Origin: Agromyces fucosus
GTDB lineage: Bacteria > Actinomycetota > Actinomycetes > Actinomycetales > Microbacteriaceae
Reading direction: 5' to 3'
Assembly: GCF_004134865.1 (NCBI RefSeq)
Contig: NZ_SDPO01000001.1
Span: forward strand, 682,001 to 746,000
DNA: 64,000 nt
In this document: positions 54,128-63,887 of the stretch, piece by piece
How the letters are laid out: each line of letters opens with the position of its first letter
Position numbering within the stretch: position 1 is the stretch's first letter
The notes under the pieces: model-generated
Told to the model about the DNA's origin: nothing
Databases searched by the model: none
The model's input: only the letters and a program-made list of their open reading frames with translations
Position numbers and translations under genes: made by a program

Positions 54128-55129
54128 TCAGAAGACGAAGCCCTCGGGGAACGGGTCGTCGTCGTCGAGGAAGTACTGGCCGAGCCCGGTCACCCATGCC
54201 CGCCCGGTGATGGTGGGAACCACGGCGGGCACGCCGCCCACGGTGGTCTCGCGGAGGAGTCGCCCGGTGAACTCGGTGCCGATGAACGACTCGTTGACGA
54301 AGTCGGTGTCGAGGGCGAGCTGACCGCGCGCGTGCAGCTCGGCCATGCGCGCCGAGGTGCCGGTGCCGCACGGCGAGCGGTCGAACCACCCCGGATGGAT
54401 CGCCATCGCGTGCCGGGAGCGCACGGCGTCGGAGCCGGGAGCGATGAACTCGACGTGATGCACGTGGTTGGCGCCGTCGAGCTCGGGATGCCGCGGCGGG
54501 GCCTCGGTGTTGATCGCCTCCATGATCGCGAGCCCTGCGGCGACGATGTCGTCCTTCCTGGCGCGATCGAACGGCAGCCCGACGTCGTCGAGCTCGACGA
54601 GCGCGTAGAAGTTGCCGCCGAAGGCGACGGAGTAGGGCACGGCGCCGTAGCCGGGCACCTCGATCGAGGCATCCAGGCGCTCCACGAAGCTCGGCACGTT
54701 CTCGATCGTGACGTGCACGGCGCGACCGCCCTCGACCGCGACGCGCGCGATGACGAGCCCGGCGGGCACGTCGAGGCGGATCTCGGTCACGGGCTCAGTC
54801 ACCTCGACCATGCCCGTCTCGACGAGCACCGTCGCGACGCCGATCGTGCCGTGACCGCACATCGGCAGGAATCCGCTCGCCTCGATGAAGACGACGCCCC
54901 AGTCGGCGTCGTCGCGCGCCGGCGGCTGCAGGAGCGCTCCGGACATCGAGGCGTGGCCGCGCGGCTCGTTCATGAGGAGTCCGCGCAGCCCGTCGAGGTG
55001 CTCCATCGCGTAGAGGCGCCGGTCGTTCATGGTGGCGCCGGGGATCCGGCCGACGCCGCCGGTGACGACGCGGGTCGGCATGCCCTCGGTGTGCGAGTCG
55101 ACGGCCGAGAGCACCCGGCGCGCGCGCAT
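54128..55129 (-). CDS. 4-hydroxyproline 2-epimerase
   Basis: 333 residues from ATG 55129, sharing one base with the upstream stop. Converts trans-4-hydroxy-L-proline to cis-4-hydroxy-D-proline. Two catalytic Cys: C91 (FLPMCGHGTIGVATVL) and C254 (WFDRSPCGTGTSARMA), the pattern of characterised 4HypE enzymes; AVDSHTEGMPTRVV at the N-terminus and the late FIGTEFTGRL also match. First enzymatic step of the operon's pathway. Confidence 0.92.
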   Translation of the reverse strand: MRARRVLSAVDSHTEGMPTRVVTGGVGRIPGATMNDRRLYAMEHLDGLRGLLMNEPRGHASMSGALLQPPARDDADWGVVFIEASGFLPMCGHGTIGVATVLVETGMVEVTEPVTEIRLDVPAGLVIARVAVEGGRAVHVTIENVPSFVERLDASIEVPGYGAVPYSVAFGGNFYALVELDDVGLPFDRARKDDIVAAGLAIMEAINTEAPPRHPELDGANHVHHVEFIAPGSDAVRSRHAMAIHPGWFDRSPCGTGTSARMAELHARGQLALDTDFVNESFIGTEFTGRLLRETTVGGVPAVVPTITGRAWVTGLGQYFLDDDDPFPEGFVF

Positions 55130-56058
55130 CAGTCGACCGCCGCCGACCGAGCCGCCAGCGCTGCGAGTGCCCGCTCGGTGTCGGCGGTGACCTGGGAGCG
55201 CTGCTCGTCGCTCAGCGCACCGCGCGGCGGGCGGGTCGGGCCGCCGTAGGAATTGCCGCAGATGTCCATGGAGAGCTTGATCGCCTGCACGAACTCGGTG
55301 CGCGAGTCCCAGCGGAAGACGGCGACCAGCTGCGTGTAGAGCTCTCGCGCCTCGAGCCACTTGCCCTCGACGAGCAGGTTGTACAGCTCGACGGCCTCCT
55401 TCGGGAAGGCGTTGGGGTAGCCGGCGAACCAGCCGACGGCGCCGTTGACCATGAGCTCGAAGAGCACGTCGTCGGCACCGGCGATGATGTCGATGTCGCA
55501 GAGCTCCTTGATCTCGTAGACCCGGCGCACGTCGCCCGAGAACTCCTTGATCGCGACGACCTCGGGTATCTCGGCCAGTTTCGCGACGAGGGACGGCACC
55601 AGGTCGACCTTCGTGTCGAACGGGTTGTTGTACGCCATGATCGGCAGCCCGACCTTGGCGACCTCCTCGTAGTGCGCGATGACCTCGCCCTCGTTCGCGC
55701 GATAGAGCGTGGGCGGCAGCAGCAGCACGCCGTCGGCGCCGTCTTCGCGAGCCCACTCGGCCCACTTGCGAGCCTGGTGGCTGCCGACGCCGTGGGCGCC
55801 GGCGATGACGATGCCGCGGCCGTCGACGGCCTCGACGGCGACCTGGATCACCTTGCGCCGCTCCTCGTCGGTGAGCGAGGAGTATTCGCCGAGCGAGCCG
55901 TTGGGGCCCACGCCGCGGCATCCGTTGCTCATCAGGAAGTCGACGTGCTCGGCGAACTTGTCGTAGTCCACCGCGAGCCCGGCGGGCGCCGAGTCGTCTT
56001 CGGTGAAGGCGAGCGTCGTGGCGACGACGACGCCGCCGAGGTCCATGGTGCTGGTCAT
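55129..56058 (-). CDS. Dihydrodipicolinate-synthase-family lyase, probable pyrroline-4-hydroxy-2-carboxylate deaminase
   Basis: 309 residues from ATG 56058 (GGAAG before). Schiff-base Lys171 (VVAIKEFSGD) and Tyr143 (IMAYNNPFDT), the DapA/NAL catalytic pair. NGCRGVGPNGSLGEYSSLTDEER is the phosphate-free substrate loop. Next to 4HypE and D-hydroxyproline dehydrogenase, the expected reaction is deamination of delta1-pyrroline-4-hydroxy-2-carboxylate to 2-oxoglutarate semialdehyde. It has its own promoter with operator 2, so it can be made apart from the dehydrogenase genes. Confidence 0.88.
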   Translation of the reverse strand: MTSTMDLGGVVVATTLAFTEDDSAPAGLAVDYDKFAEHVDFLMSNGCRGVGPNGSLGEYSSLTDEERRKVIQVAVEAVDGRGIVIAGAHGVGSHQARKWAEWAREDGADGVLLLPPTLYRANEGEVIAHYEEVAKVGLPIMAYNNPFDTKVDLVPSLVAKLAEIPEVVAIKEFSGDVRRVYEIKELCDIDIIAGADDVLFELMVNGAVGWFAGYPNAFPKEAVELYNLLVEGKWLEARELYTQLVAVFRWDSRTEFVQAIKLSMDICGNSYGGPTRPPRGALSDEQRSQVTADTERALAALAARSAAVD

Positions 56059-56095
56059 CTGATCTTCCGTTCTCTGGTCCGTCTTCGACGGATCG

Positions 56096-56136
56096 GTAAT
56101 ATGTGACATATTACTGCTCTGGTCCCCCTGTGGCAA
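56096..56136 (-). promoter_or_regulatory. Operator 2 and internal promoter before the deaminase gene
   Basis: GTAATATGTGACATATTAC (56096-56114) is a perfect 19-bp palindrome with one central base. Minus strand: -35 TTGCCA (56131-56136), 17 bp, -10 TAATAT (56108-56113). The stop codon of the upstream flavoprotein gene (56111-56113) is part of the operator. Confidence 0.8.
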
Positions 56137-57529
56137 CCGCTGCCACCTCGCCGAGCCGCACCGGTGCGAGCACCGGTCGGCGGTCGAATCCCTCGGGCGC
56201 ACCGCCGGCGTCCGCGACGATCGCCTCCACCGCGCGCCCGCACGTCCGACCCTGGCATGCGCCGAGCCCGGCCCGCGTCGCGAGCTTCATCGCCCGCAGG
56301 GGTGCATCTGCCCGAACTGCGATCGTGCGGCGCGTGACGTTCTCGCAGCGGCAGACGACCGTGTCGTCGGAGAGCCACGAGGTCCAGCCGGGCTGGATAC
56401 CGTGGGCGCGCTCGAGCCGTGCCGCGAAGGCGCGCATGCGTCGTCGTACCGCGAGCGGGCCGCGCATGCGGCCGTCGTCGAGCGCACCGCCTGCGGCCAT
56501 GAAGCCCGCCACGGCTCCCTCGGCGAGCGCGGCATCCGCACCGCCGATGCCCGTGACCTCGCCGGCCGCGAAGACGCCGTCGACGCTTGTGCGTTGGGAC
56601 TCGTCGACGACGACGAACCGCCCGCGGCGGTCGCCCTCGATCACCGCGCCGAGGGCGATCGCCACCTCGAGCCGCGGGGTGAACCCGTGCCCGAGCGCAA
56701 CGGAGTCGCACGCGACCTCGCGTTCGGTCCCCGGAATCGGCCGCCAGTCCGCGTCGAGGGCGGCGATGACGACGCCCTCGACCCGGTCGGTGCCGAGCAC
56801 CCGCACCACGCCGCTGCCGATCCGATACGGGATGCGATGGCGGGCGAGCGCGCCCACGTACTCGACGAGTTCGCCGGCCTTGCCGACGAGCTGCCACGGC
56901 CGCGGCAACCAGCCCGCGGCGAGCCCGCCGAGCCGCGATGCCTCGTGCACGCCGACCACCTCGGAGCCCGCGACGGACAGCGACTGCGCGACCGGCAGCA
57001 GGAAGGGTCCGGCGCCGCTCACGACCGTGCGCCGGCCGACCGTGACGCCGTCGCGCTTCGCGAGCGCCTGGGCGGCACCTGCGGTCGTGACGCCCGGCAG
57101 CGTCCAGCCGGGAACGGGCAGGGCGAGATCGTGGGCGCCCGTCGCGACGACCACGGCATCGGCCTCGATGTCGAGCGCGACGCGCCCCGCGGCATCCGCT
57201 GCGCCGACGACGGCCCGCAGGCGCACGACGCCGTCGGATGCCTCGGCCGACCAGACGCTCGCACCGGTGTGCACCTCGGCGCGGTCGAGCACTCCCCTGA
57301 GTCGTTCGAACCGCGCCCACCCGTGCTGGAGGCGGCGATCGGTCAGGCCCTCGTGATGCCGCCAGTACTGGCCGCCGAGCCGGCCGCCCTCGTCGAGCAG
57401 CGTGACTGCGGCCCCGGCGGCGAGGGCGGCCTGCGCCGCGGCGAGCCCGGCGGGGCCGCCGCCGAGGATCGCGACGCGCGTCGCACCCGTCGTGCCGGTC
57501 GTGCCGACCGTGCCGGTCGCGGCCGTCAT
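56111..57529 (-). CDS. D-hydroxyproline dehydrogenase, NAD/FAD + 2Fe-2S subunit (HcnB/LhpE-like)
   Basis: 472 residues, ATGA overlap with the ferredoxin-like gene. FAD-binding VAILGGGPAGLAAAQAALAAG preceded by a Gly/Thr-rich stretch, VSGAGPFLLPVAQSL, FAAGEVTGIGGADAALAEGAVAG, and a C-terminal BFD-like 2Fe-2S domain (DTVVCRCENVTRRTI...GLGACQGRTCG). This is the alpha-type subunit of amino-acid dehydrogenases of the HcnABC and LhpBEF class. Confidence 0.88.
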   Translation of the reverse strand: MTAATGTVGTTGTTGATRVAILGGGPAGLAAAQAALAAGAAVTLLDEGGRLGGQYWRHHEGLTDRRLQHGWARFERLRGVLDRAEVHTGASVWSAEASDGVVRLRAVVGAADAAGRVALDIEADAVVVATGAHDLALPVPGWTLPGVTTAGAAQALAKRDGVTVGRRTVVSGAGPFLLPVAQSLSVAGSEVVGVHEASRLGGLAAGWLPRPWQLVGKAGELVEYVGALARHRIPYRIGSGVVRVLGTDRVEGVVIAALDADWRPIPGTEREVACDSVALGHGFTPRLEVAIALGAVIEGDRRGRFVVVDESQRTSVDGVFAAGEVTGIGGADAALAEGAVAGFMAAGGALDDGRMRGPLAVRRRMRAFAARLERAHGIQPGWTSWLSDDTVVCRCENVTRRTIAVRADAPLRAMKLATRAGLGACQGRTCGRAVEAIVADAGGAPEGFDRRPVLAPVRLGEVAAVATGGPEQ

Positions 57530-57768
57530 GCTCGCACCTCGCGCTCCACCCGATCGCCGTCGACGGCCTCGCGCTGGCAGGCGCGCACCCCTTCGACGTC
57601 GTTCACGGTCACGAGGCAGTCGTGGCAGACGCCGATGCCGCAGAACACGCCGCGGTCACCGGTCTGCGCGGTGCGCCAGGCCGTGCGGCCGGCGCCGATG
57701 AGCACGCCGGCGATGGTCTGCCCGTCACGCCCTTCGATCGCCTCGTCGCCGACGGTGATGCGGATCAT
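57526..57768 (-). CDS. 2Fe-2S subunit of the dehydrogenase (HcnA/LhpF-like)
   Basis: 80 residues. Ferredoxin-like fold with ligands in GVFCGIGVCHDCLVTVN and VRACQREAV (CxxxxCxxC plus a later Cys). Small electron-transfer subunit between the two flavoproteins. Overlaps both neighbours by 4 bp, which shows a fixed stoichiometry. Confidence 0.9.
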   Translation of the reverse strand: MIRITVGDEAIEGRDGQTIAGVLIGAGRTAWRTAQTGDRGVFCGIGVCHDCLVTVNDVEGVRACQREAVDGDRVEREVRA

Positions 57769-58931
57769 GCGGTCTCCTGCAGACTGGCCCGGCCCGGCAG
57801 GAACGGGGTCGGGTCAAGGGCGGTGGGTGCGCCGAGCACGGCGTGCACGACGAGCTCGGCGGTGGCGGGTGCGAGTCCGATGCCGGCCCCCTCGTGCCCG
57901 GTCGCGTGCACGAGCCCCACGATCTCGGGGTCGGCGCCGATGACGGGCAGGTGGTCGGGCGCGTATGGACGGAACCCGAAGTAGCTCCGGAGCAGCAACG
58001 TCTCCTCGAGGAACGGGAACAGGCGCACCGCCTTCGCCGCGATCGCCGCCGCCGGGGCGACCCCGGGGCGATCGTCGAAGCCGACGCGCTCCCGGCTCGA
58101 CCCGATCAGGACGGTTCCGCCCGGGGTCGACTCGACGACCGTGGAGGTCTGCAGGGCGGCGTCGCCGGAGCCCACGGCACCCACGTAGTCGCTGTCGTAC
58201 ACCTTGTGGAAGACGCGCTGCGGCATCGGGGTCGTGACGAGGATCACTCCGCGTCGCGGCCGGATGTCGAGCCGGGCACCGAGACGTGCCGCGACCTCGC
58301 CGGCCCACGGCCCGGCGCAGTTCACGACCACGTCGGCCTCGATCGGCCCGGCAGTCGTCATCACGCCGGAGAGACGGCCGGGCCGACCCGCCCGGCCGAG
58401 CGCGCCGGTCACCTCGCCGATCACGAGCCGCGCGCCGGCGCGGACCGCGGTGTCGAGCAGCGCCTGCGTCGCCGTCGACGGCTGGATCTGCGCGTCGTCG
58501 GGGTAGTGCACGGCGTGCACGACCTCGCGGGACAGGAACGGCTCGGCCTCGGTGAGCGCGGCGACATCCATCGCCTCGGCGCGGATGCCGGTGGCGCGCT
58601 GCGCCTCGGCGAACCGCTCGAGTGCCGGCTCCCCGCCGTCGAACGCGACGACGATGCCGCCCTTCGCCTCGAACTCCGTCAGCGGCTGGCACGAGGGCCG
58701 CTCGGCGTCGAGCCGCGCGGCGAGCACACGCCACATGGCGTTCGAGGCGACCGCGAGGTCGGCCTCGGCGCCCGGCGCCTTGTCGCTGACGAGCAGGTTG
58801 CCTTCGCAGCGACTGGATGTCTCGCCGGCGACGCCGACCCGGTCGATCACGACGACCTCGGCGCCGCCCTCGACCAGCGCGAGGGCGCACGCGGCACCCA
58901 CGATGCCTGAACCGATCACCGCGACGCGCAC
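57765..58931 (-). CDS. D-amino-acid-oxidase-type flavoprotein subunit (HcnC/LhpB-like)
   Basis: 388 residues from GTG 58931 (GGAGG 7 bp before). FAD-binding VAVIGSGIVGAACALALVEGGAEVVVIDRV; C-terminal HLPVIGADPEIVGLVHATGHEGAGIGLAPATAEL completes the DAO fold. The catalytic subunit that oxidises cis-4-hydroxy-D-proline to the pyrroline in the inferred pathway. Confidence 0.88.
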   Translation of the reverse strand: MRVAVIGSGIVGAACALALVEGGAEVVVIDRVGVAGETSSRCEGNLLVSDKAPGAEADLAVASNAMWRVLAARLDAERPSCQPLTEFEAKGGIVVAFDGGEPALERFAEAQRATGIRAEAMDVAALTEAEPFLSREVVHAVHYPDDAQIQPSTATQALLDTAVRAGARLVIGEVTGALGRAGRPGRLSGVMTTAGPIEADVVVNCAGPWAGEVAARLGARLDIRPRRGVILVTTPMPQRVFHKVYDSDYVGAVGSGDAALQTSTVVESTPGGTVLIGSSRERVGFDDRPGVAPAAAIAAKAVRLFPFLEETLLLRSYFGFRPYAPDHLPVIGADPEIVGLVHATGHEGAGIGLAPATAELVVHAVLGAPTALDPTPFLPGRASLQETA

Positions 58932-58952
58932 GATGCACCTCCTCGTCGCAAG

Positions 58953-59659
<707 letters not shown>

Positions 59660-59663
<4 letters not shown>

Positions 59664-60505
59664 GATGCGTCCTCGCTCTCGTAGACACCGAGGTAGGCCT
59701 CGATCACGGCGGGGTTCCGCTTCACGTCCTCCGGAGCGCCGTCGGCGATCTCCTTGCCGTAGTTCAGTACCACGATGCGCTCGGCGAGTTCCATGACGAG
59801 CCCCATGTCGTGTTCGATGAGCACCACGGCGACGCCGAGCCCCCTGATCTTGCGGATGAGCCGCATGAGCGTCTGCTTCTCGTTGAAGTTCAGGCCCGCG
59901 GCGGGTTCGTCGAGCAGCAGGAGCTTCGGGCTCGTGGCGAGCGCCCTCGCGATCTCGACCCTGCGCTGCTCGCCGTACGGCAGCTGGGTGACGTAGAGCT
60001 GCTCGTCGTCCTCGAAGCCGACGAAGTCGAGCCATCCCCGCGCCTCGCGGACGCACGCCGCTTCGGCACGGCGGTAGCCGGGCGTATGCAGCAGTGTCGA
60101 CCAGAACCCCTCGCGGAGGTTCGCGTGCATCGCCGTGGTGACGTTCTCGAGCACCGAGAGCTCGCGGAACAGGCGCAGGTTCTGGAAGGTCCGCGCCATC
60201 CCCCACTTCGTCACCCGGGACGGCAGCACCCGGTAGAAGCCGAAGCTCTGCAGGAGGTTCACGAGCCCGAGCCGGCGCCAGATCGCGGGCACCGCCCGCA
60301 CGATCGCCTTGCCGTCGAAGACGACCGAACCCGCGGTCGGCAGGTAGAAGCCCGAGATGCAGTTGAACGCACTCGTCTTGCCGGCGCCGTTCGGCCCGAT
60401 GACGGCAAGGATCTCGCCCTCCCGCACCTCGAAGCTGAGGCCGTCGACGGCGGTCACGCCGCCGAACTGCAGCCGGAGGTCCCTGACCTCGAGCAGGGCG
60501 CTCAT
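59660..60505 (-). CDS. livG: Branched-chain-type amino-acid ABC transporter ATPase (LivG) with insertion
   Basis: 281 residues, about 25 more than usual. Walker A GPNGAGKTSAFNCISGF, LPYGEQRRVEIARAL, LLLLDEPAAGLN, and C-terminal VIEAYLGV. The extra residues lie between the strand SVVFDGKAI and KWGMARTFQNLRLF (about 75-100) and include IWRRLGLVNLLQSFGFYRVL, a hydrophobic helix near where the ATPase meets the permease. ATGA overlaps on both sides. Confidence 0.93.
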
Positions 60506-61677
60506 GCGCGGTCTCCTTCGTGTGCCTCGGTCGTCGGCGTGCCGTCGACCGACTCCATGACGCTCGCGGGCACCGCCGTCGCCTCGGTGAACGCCGGCGG
60601 GGTGGGACGCGTTCGCCGGAGCCACGGCAACACCGCGGTGGCAGGCCAGAGTCCCGACGGGCGGAACAGCATCACGACGACGAGCAGCACACCGAAGATG
60701 AGGTAGCGCCACTCGGCGAAGTCGCGCAGCAGCTCGGGTGCGAGCGAGACGAACAGCGCGCCGATGATGACACCCGGCGTCGACCCCATGCCGCCGAGCA
60801 CCACGGCCATGAGGATGAGCGCCGAGTACAGGAACTGGAAGCTGTTGGGGCTGATCGCCGAGAGGTGGGTCGCCATGAGCTGCCCGGCCATGCCGGCCCA
60901 GACGGCACCGATGATGTACGCCGAGATCTTGGCGATGTAGGTGTTGATGCCCATCGCCTCCGCGGCGTCCTCGTCGTCGCGAACGGCCTTCCAGGCACGC
61001 CCGAGCCGCCCCTTCGCGAGCCGCCCGGCGCCGATCACGCCCACGACGATCACCACGGCCGCGACGAAGTAGTAGAACACCACGCGCTCGGGGAAGTCGA
61101 TGCCGAACAGGTTGAACCCGTCGTCGAAGCCCCACGGGCCGAAGCTCCAGGTGGGGATGCCGTGGATGCCCGACGGGCCGCCCGTGATCTTCAGGTTGTT
61201 GGCCGTGATGCGGATGATCTCGCCGAACCCGAGGGTCACGATCGCCAGGTAGTCGCTGCGCAGGCGCAGGGTCGGCGCACCGATGATGATGCCGGCCGTG
61301 ATGCACGCGACGATGGTGGCGATGAGCGCGGCCCACATGGGCCAGCCCAGCACGGTGGTGAAGATGCCCGAGATGTAGGCGCCGACCGCGAAGAACGCGA
61401 TGTAGCCGAGGTCGAGGAGGCCGGCGTAGCCGACCACGACGTTCAGGCCCATGCAGAGCATCACGTAGATGAGCGCGCTCGTGGCGATGGACATCGTGTA
61501 GCGGGAGGCGTCCATGAACGGCAGCACCGCCACGAGGAGGACGGCGACGAGGCCGAGCGCGCGCATGAAGCCGCGCTGCGAGGAGAAGACGCCCTTCGGC
61601 GGCTGCGGCCGCTCGTAGAGGGGCGCAGGGGCACGCAAGGGCACGTGCTTCAGGGCGTGATCCAGATCGCGCGCCAT
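60502..61677 (-). CDS. livM: Branched-chain-type amino-acid ABC transporter permease (LivM)
   Basis: 391 residues from ATG 61677 (MARDLDHALKHVPLRAP); a further in-frame ATG at 61698 lies inside livH. Nine or so helices; family block LNVVVGYAGLLDLGYIAFFAVGAYISGI and the EAA-like GRAWKAVRDDEDAAEAMGINTYIAKISAY. The C-terminus has a hydrophilic tail (TPTTEAHEGDRA). Confidence 0.93.
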   Translation of the reverse strand: MARDLDHALKHVPLRAPAPLYERPQPPKGVFSSQRGFMRALGLVAVLLVAVLPFMDASRYTMSIATSALIYVMLCMGLNVVVGYAGLLDLGYIAFFAVGAYISGIFTTVLGWPMWAALIATIVACITAGIIIGAPTLRLRSDYLAIVTLGFGEIIRITANNLKITGGPSGIHGIPTWSFGPWGFDDGFNLFGIDFPERVVFYYFVAAVVIVVGVIGAGRLAKGRLGRAWKAVRDDEDAAEAMGINTYIAKISAYIIGAVWAGMAGQLMATHLSAISPNSFQFLYSALILMAVVLGGMGSTPGVIIGALFVSLAPELLRDFAEWRYLIFGVLLVVVMLFRPSGLWPATAVLPWLRRTRPTPPAFTEATAVPASVMESVDGTPTTEAHEGDRA

Positions 61678-61678
61678 G

Positions 61679-62569
61679 TCACATCCTCTCCACGACACGG
61701 GCGCCGAGCAGGCCCGTCGGTTTCAGCGTCAGGAACAGGATGAGGAACCCGAAGGCGAACACGTCCCGCCATTCGCCGCCGAACCAGGCCGAGCCGAACG
61801 ACTCGAGCATCCCGAGCAGCACGCCGCCGAGCATCGCGCCGTACAGGTTGCCGATGCCGCCGATGACGGCGGCGGTGAACGCCTTCAGTCCGATGATGAA
61901 GCCCATGAGGAAGTCGATGGACCCGTAATAGGCGCCGGCCATGACGCCGGCAGCGCCGGCGAGCGCGGAGCCGATGAAGAACACCATCGCGATGACGCGG
62001 TCGACGTTGACGCCCATGAGCTGCGCGCCGGTCGGATCGAGGGCGATCGCGCGCATGGCCCGCCCCTGCCGCGTGCGCTCCACGATGTGGGCGAGCACGA
62101 GCATGAGCACGGCGGCGATGACGACGAGCACGATCTGCGACGCGGTGACGCGCATGCCGAGCACGTCGAAGCCGCTCGACTCCAGGCGGATGGGAAACGC
62201 CTCGGGGTTCGGGCCGAAGATCTGGCGCACGCCGTACTCGAGGGTGAACGAGACGCCGATCGCCGTGATCAGCACGGCCAGCCGGGGGCTCCGCCGCAGC
62301 GGCCGATAGGCGATGCGCTCGATGCCCACGCCGATGAGGCCGGTGGTCACCATCGAGAGCAGGAGCACGACGAGCAGGAGCGGGATCGAGGTCTCGTTCG
62401 AGATGCCGAACGCCGAGAGTGTGAAGAACCCGACGAACGCGCCGAGCATGTAGATGTCGCCGTGCGCGAAGTTCAGCAGCTTGATGATCCCGTAGACCAT
62501 GCTGTAGCCGAGCGCGACGAGGGCGTAGAACGATCCGACGATGAGACCGTTCCAGATGAGCTGCATCAT
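61679..62569 (-). CDS. livH: Branched-chain-type amino-acid ABC transporter permease (LivH)
   Basis: 296 residues. Typical LivH start QLIWNGLIVGSFYALVALGYSMVYGIIKLLNFAHGDIYMLGAF and EAA-like GRAMRAIALDPTGAQLMGVNVDRVIAM. Separated from the binding-protein gene by a hairpin (62594-62619). Confidence 0.94.
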   Translation of the reverse strand: MMQLIWNGLIVGSFYALVALGYSMVYGIIKLLNFAHGDIYMLGAFVGFFTLSAFGISNETSIPLLLVVLLLSMVTTGLIGVGIERIAYRPLRRSPRLAVLITAIGVSFTLEYGVRQIFGPNPEAFPIRLESSGFDVLGMRVTASQIVLVVIAAVLMLVLAHIVERTRQGRAMRAIALDPTGAQLMGVNVDRVIAMVFFIGSALAGAAGVMAGAYYGSIDFLMGFIIGLKAFTAAVIGGIGNLYGAMLGGVLLGMLESFGSAWFGGEWRDVFAFGFLILFLTLKPTGLLGARVVERM

Positions 62570-62593
62570 TGCAGAGGAATCCTTCCGACGAGT

Positions 62594-62619
62594 CGGGGCG
62601 GGGCCGGAGCCCCGCCCCG
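62594..62619 (-). terminator. Hairpin between livJ-type and livH genes
   Basis: CGGGGCGGGGC (62594-62604) and its perfect complement (62609-62619), 11 bp with a CGGA loop, 5 bp after the binding-protein stop. Likely an attenuator that favours binding-protein expression, parallel to the one at 48036. Confidence 0.75.
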
Positions 62620-62624
62620 CTGCG

Positions 62625-63806
62625 TCAACCCTGCAGGTCGTCCTTGAGGACGAACGCGCCGGTCGCGGGGTCGATGGAGACGATCACGAAGCCGCCGCCC
62701 GACAGGGTGTGGGTGTCGGTGAACGTGAGGGGCCCGGCGAAGGTGTCGAAGTCCTTGAGTCCCTCGAGCCCGGCCACGACGTTGTCGAACTCCGTGTCGC
62801 CGGCGTCTTCGATGGCCTGCGCCATCACGCGGACCGCGTCGTACGCCTGGGTCGAGTACGGTCCGGGCGGGTCTCCGGCGAGCTCCTCGTAGTCGGCGAT
62901 CCACTGGTCGGCGCCTTCGATCATGTCGGGCGTCTGCGTGAAGGTGCCGACGACGTTCTCGGTGTACCCCTCGCCCGCGATCTCTGCGAACTTCGCGTCG
63001 ACCGATCCGTCGGCGACGAGGAACACGCCGTCGAATCCGGCATCCTGCGCCTGGCGGGCGATGAGACCGCCCTCCTGGTAGTAGCCGGTCCAGTAGACGA
63101 GCGCGGGCTGCTCGGTCGCGAGGGTCGTCGCGACCGCGGAGTAGTCGTTCTCACCCGGGGTGATGGTCTCGCTCACCGCGACGTCGAGCCCGGCGGCGGT
63201 CGCCTGCTCGGTGAACGCGCCGGCGAGGTCGGCCGAGTAGCTCGTCGCGTCGTCGACGACCGCGACGTTCGTCGCACCGATCTGCTTCGCATACGTCACC
63301 GCCGCCTCGGCCTGCTGGTCGCCGGTGCCGTTGATGAGGAAGACGCCGGGCAGGCCCTGGTCGACGAGTTCGTTCGAGTTCGCGGCCGGAATCACCATGG
63401 GGATGCCGGCCTCGTCGAAGATCGGCAGCGTCGGGAGCGTCGCGCCCGAGCAGTAGCCGCCGACCGAGGCGACGATGCCGTCGGTGACGAGCTTGTTGGC
63501 GCCCGAGACCGCCGTCGTGGCGTCGCACGCGTCGTCTTCGACGAGCAGCTCGAGGTCGCGTCCGAGCACGCCGCCGTCGGCGTTGATCTCGTTCACGGCG
63601 AGCTGCGCGCCGTTCTGCATGTACTCGCCGAACGCCGACTCGCTGCCCGAGAAGGGCGCGAGCATGCCGATCTTGATCGGTCCGTCGGCGGCGTCTTCCG
63701 ACCCTCCACCGGTGAGGCCGCTCGAGCACCCCGCGGTCAGTGCGAGCACGCCGGCTGCTGCGGCGATGTGGAGGAGGCGCTTGCGACGCCGAGATCCGAA
63801 CTGCAT
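62625..63806 (-). CDS. Branched-chain-type amino-acid ABC transporter binding lipoprotein
   Basis: 393 residues from ATG 63806 (GGAGAG before). Signal peptide with lipobox ALTAGCSS (Cys about residue 26). Periplasmic-binding fold I: IKIGMLAPFSGSESAFGEYMQNGAQLAVNEINADGGVLGRDLELLVEDDACDATTAV. First gene of the hydroxyproline operon, directly under operator 3. Cargo is inferred from the operon. Confidence 0.93.
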   Translation of the reverse strand: MQFGSRRRKRLLHIAAAAGVLALTAGCSSGLTGGGSEDAADGPIKIGMLAPFSGSESAFGEYMQNGAQLAVNEINADGGVLGRDLELLVEDDACDATTAVSGANKLVTDGIVASVGGYCSGATLPTLPIFDEAGIPMVIPAANSNELVDQGLPGVFLINGTGDQQAEAAVTYAKQIGATNVAVVDDATSYSADLAGAFTEQATAAGLDVAVSETITPGENDYSAVATTLATEQPALVYWTGYYQEGGLIARQAQDAGFDGVFLVADGSVDAKFAEIAGEGYTENVVGTFTQTPDMIEGADQWIADYEELAGDPPGPYSTQAYDAVRVMAQAIEDAGDTEFDNVVAGLEGLKDFDTFAGPLTFTDTHTLSGGGFVIVSIDPATGAFVLKDDLQG

Positions 63807-63850
63807 GTGACTCTCCTTCGAGTACGACAGTGCCTCATCGCCGGATGGCG

Positions 63851-63887
63851 ATATGTGACATATTACTGCCGCGAAGGCATCGCGCAA
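63851..63887 (-). promoter_or_regulatory. Operator 3 and promoter of the hydroxyproline operon
   Basis: ATATGTGACATAT (63851-63863) is a perfect palindrome around one base, and the 19 bp from it onward are identical to operator 2. Minus strand: -35 TTGCGC (63882-63887), 16 bp, -10 TAATAT (63860-63865). Transcription would start about 47 bp before the binding-protein gene. Confidence 0.75.
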
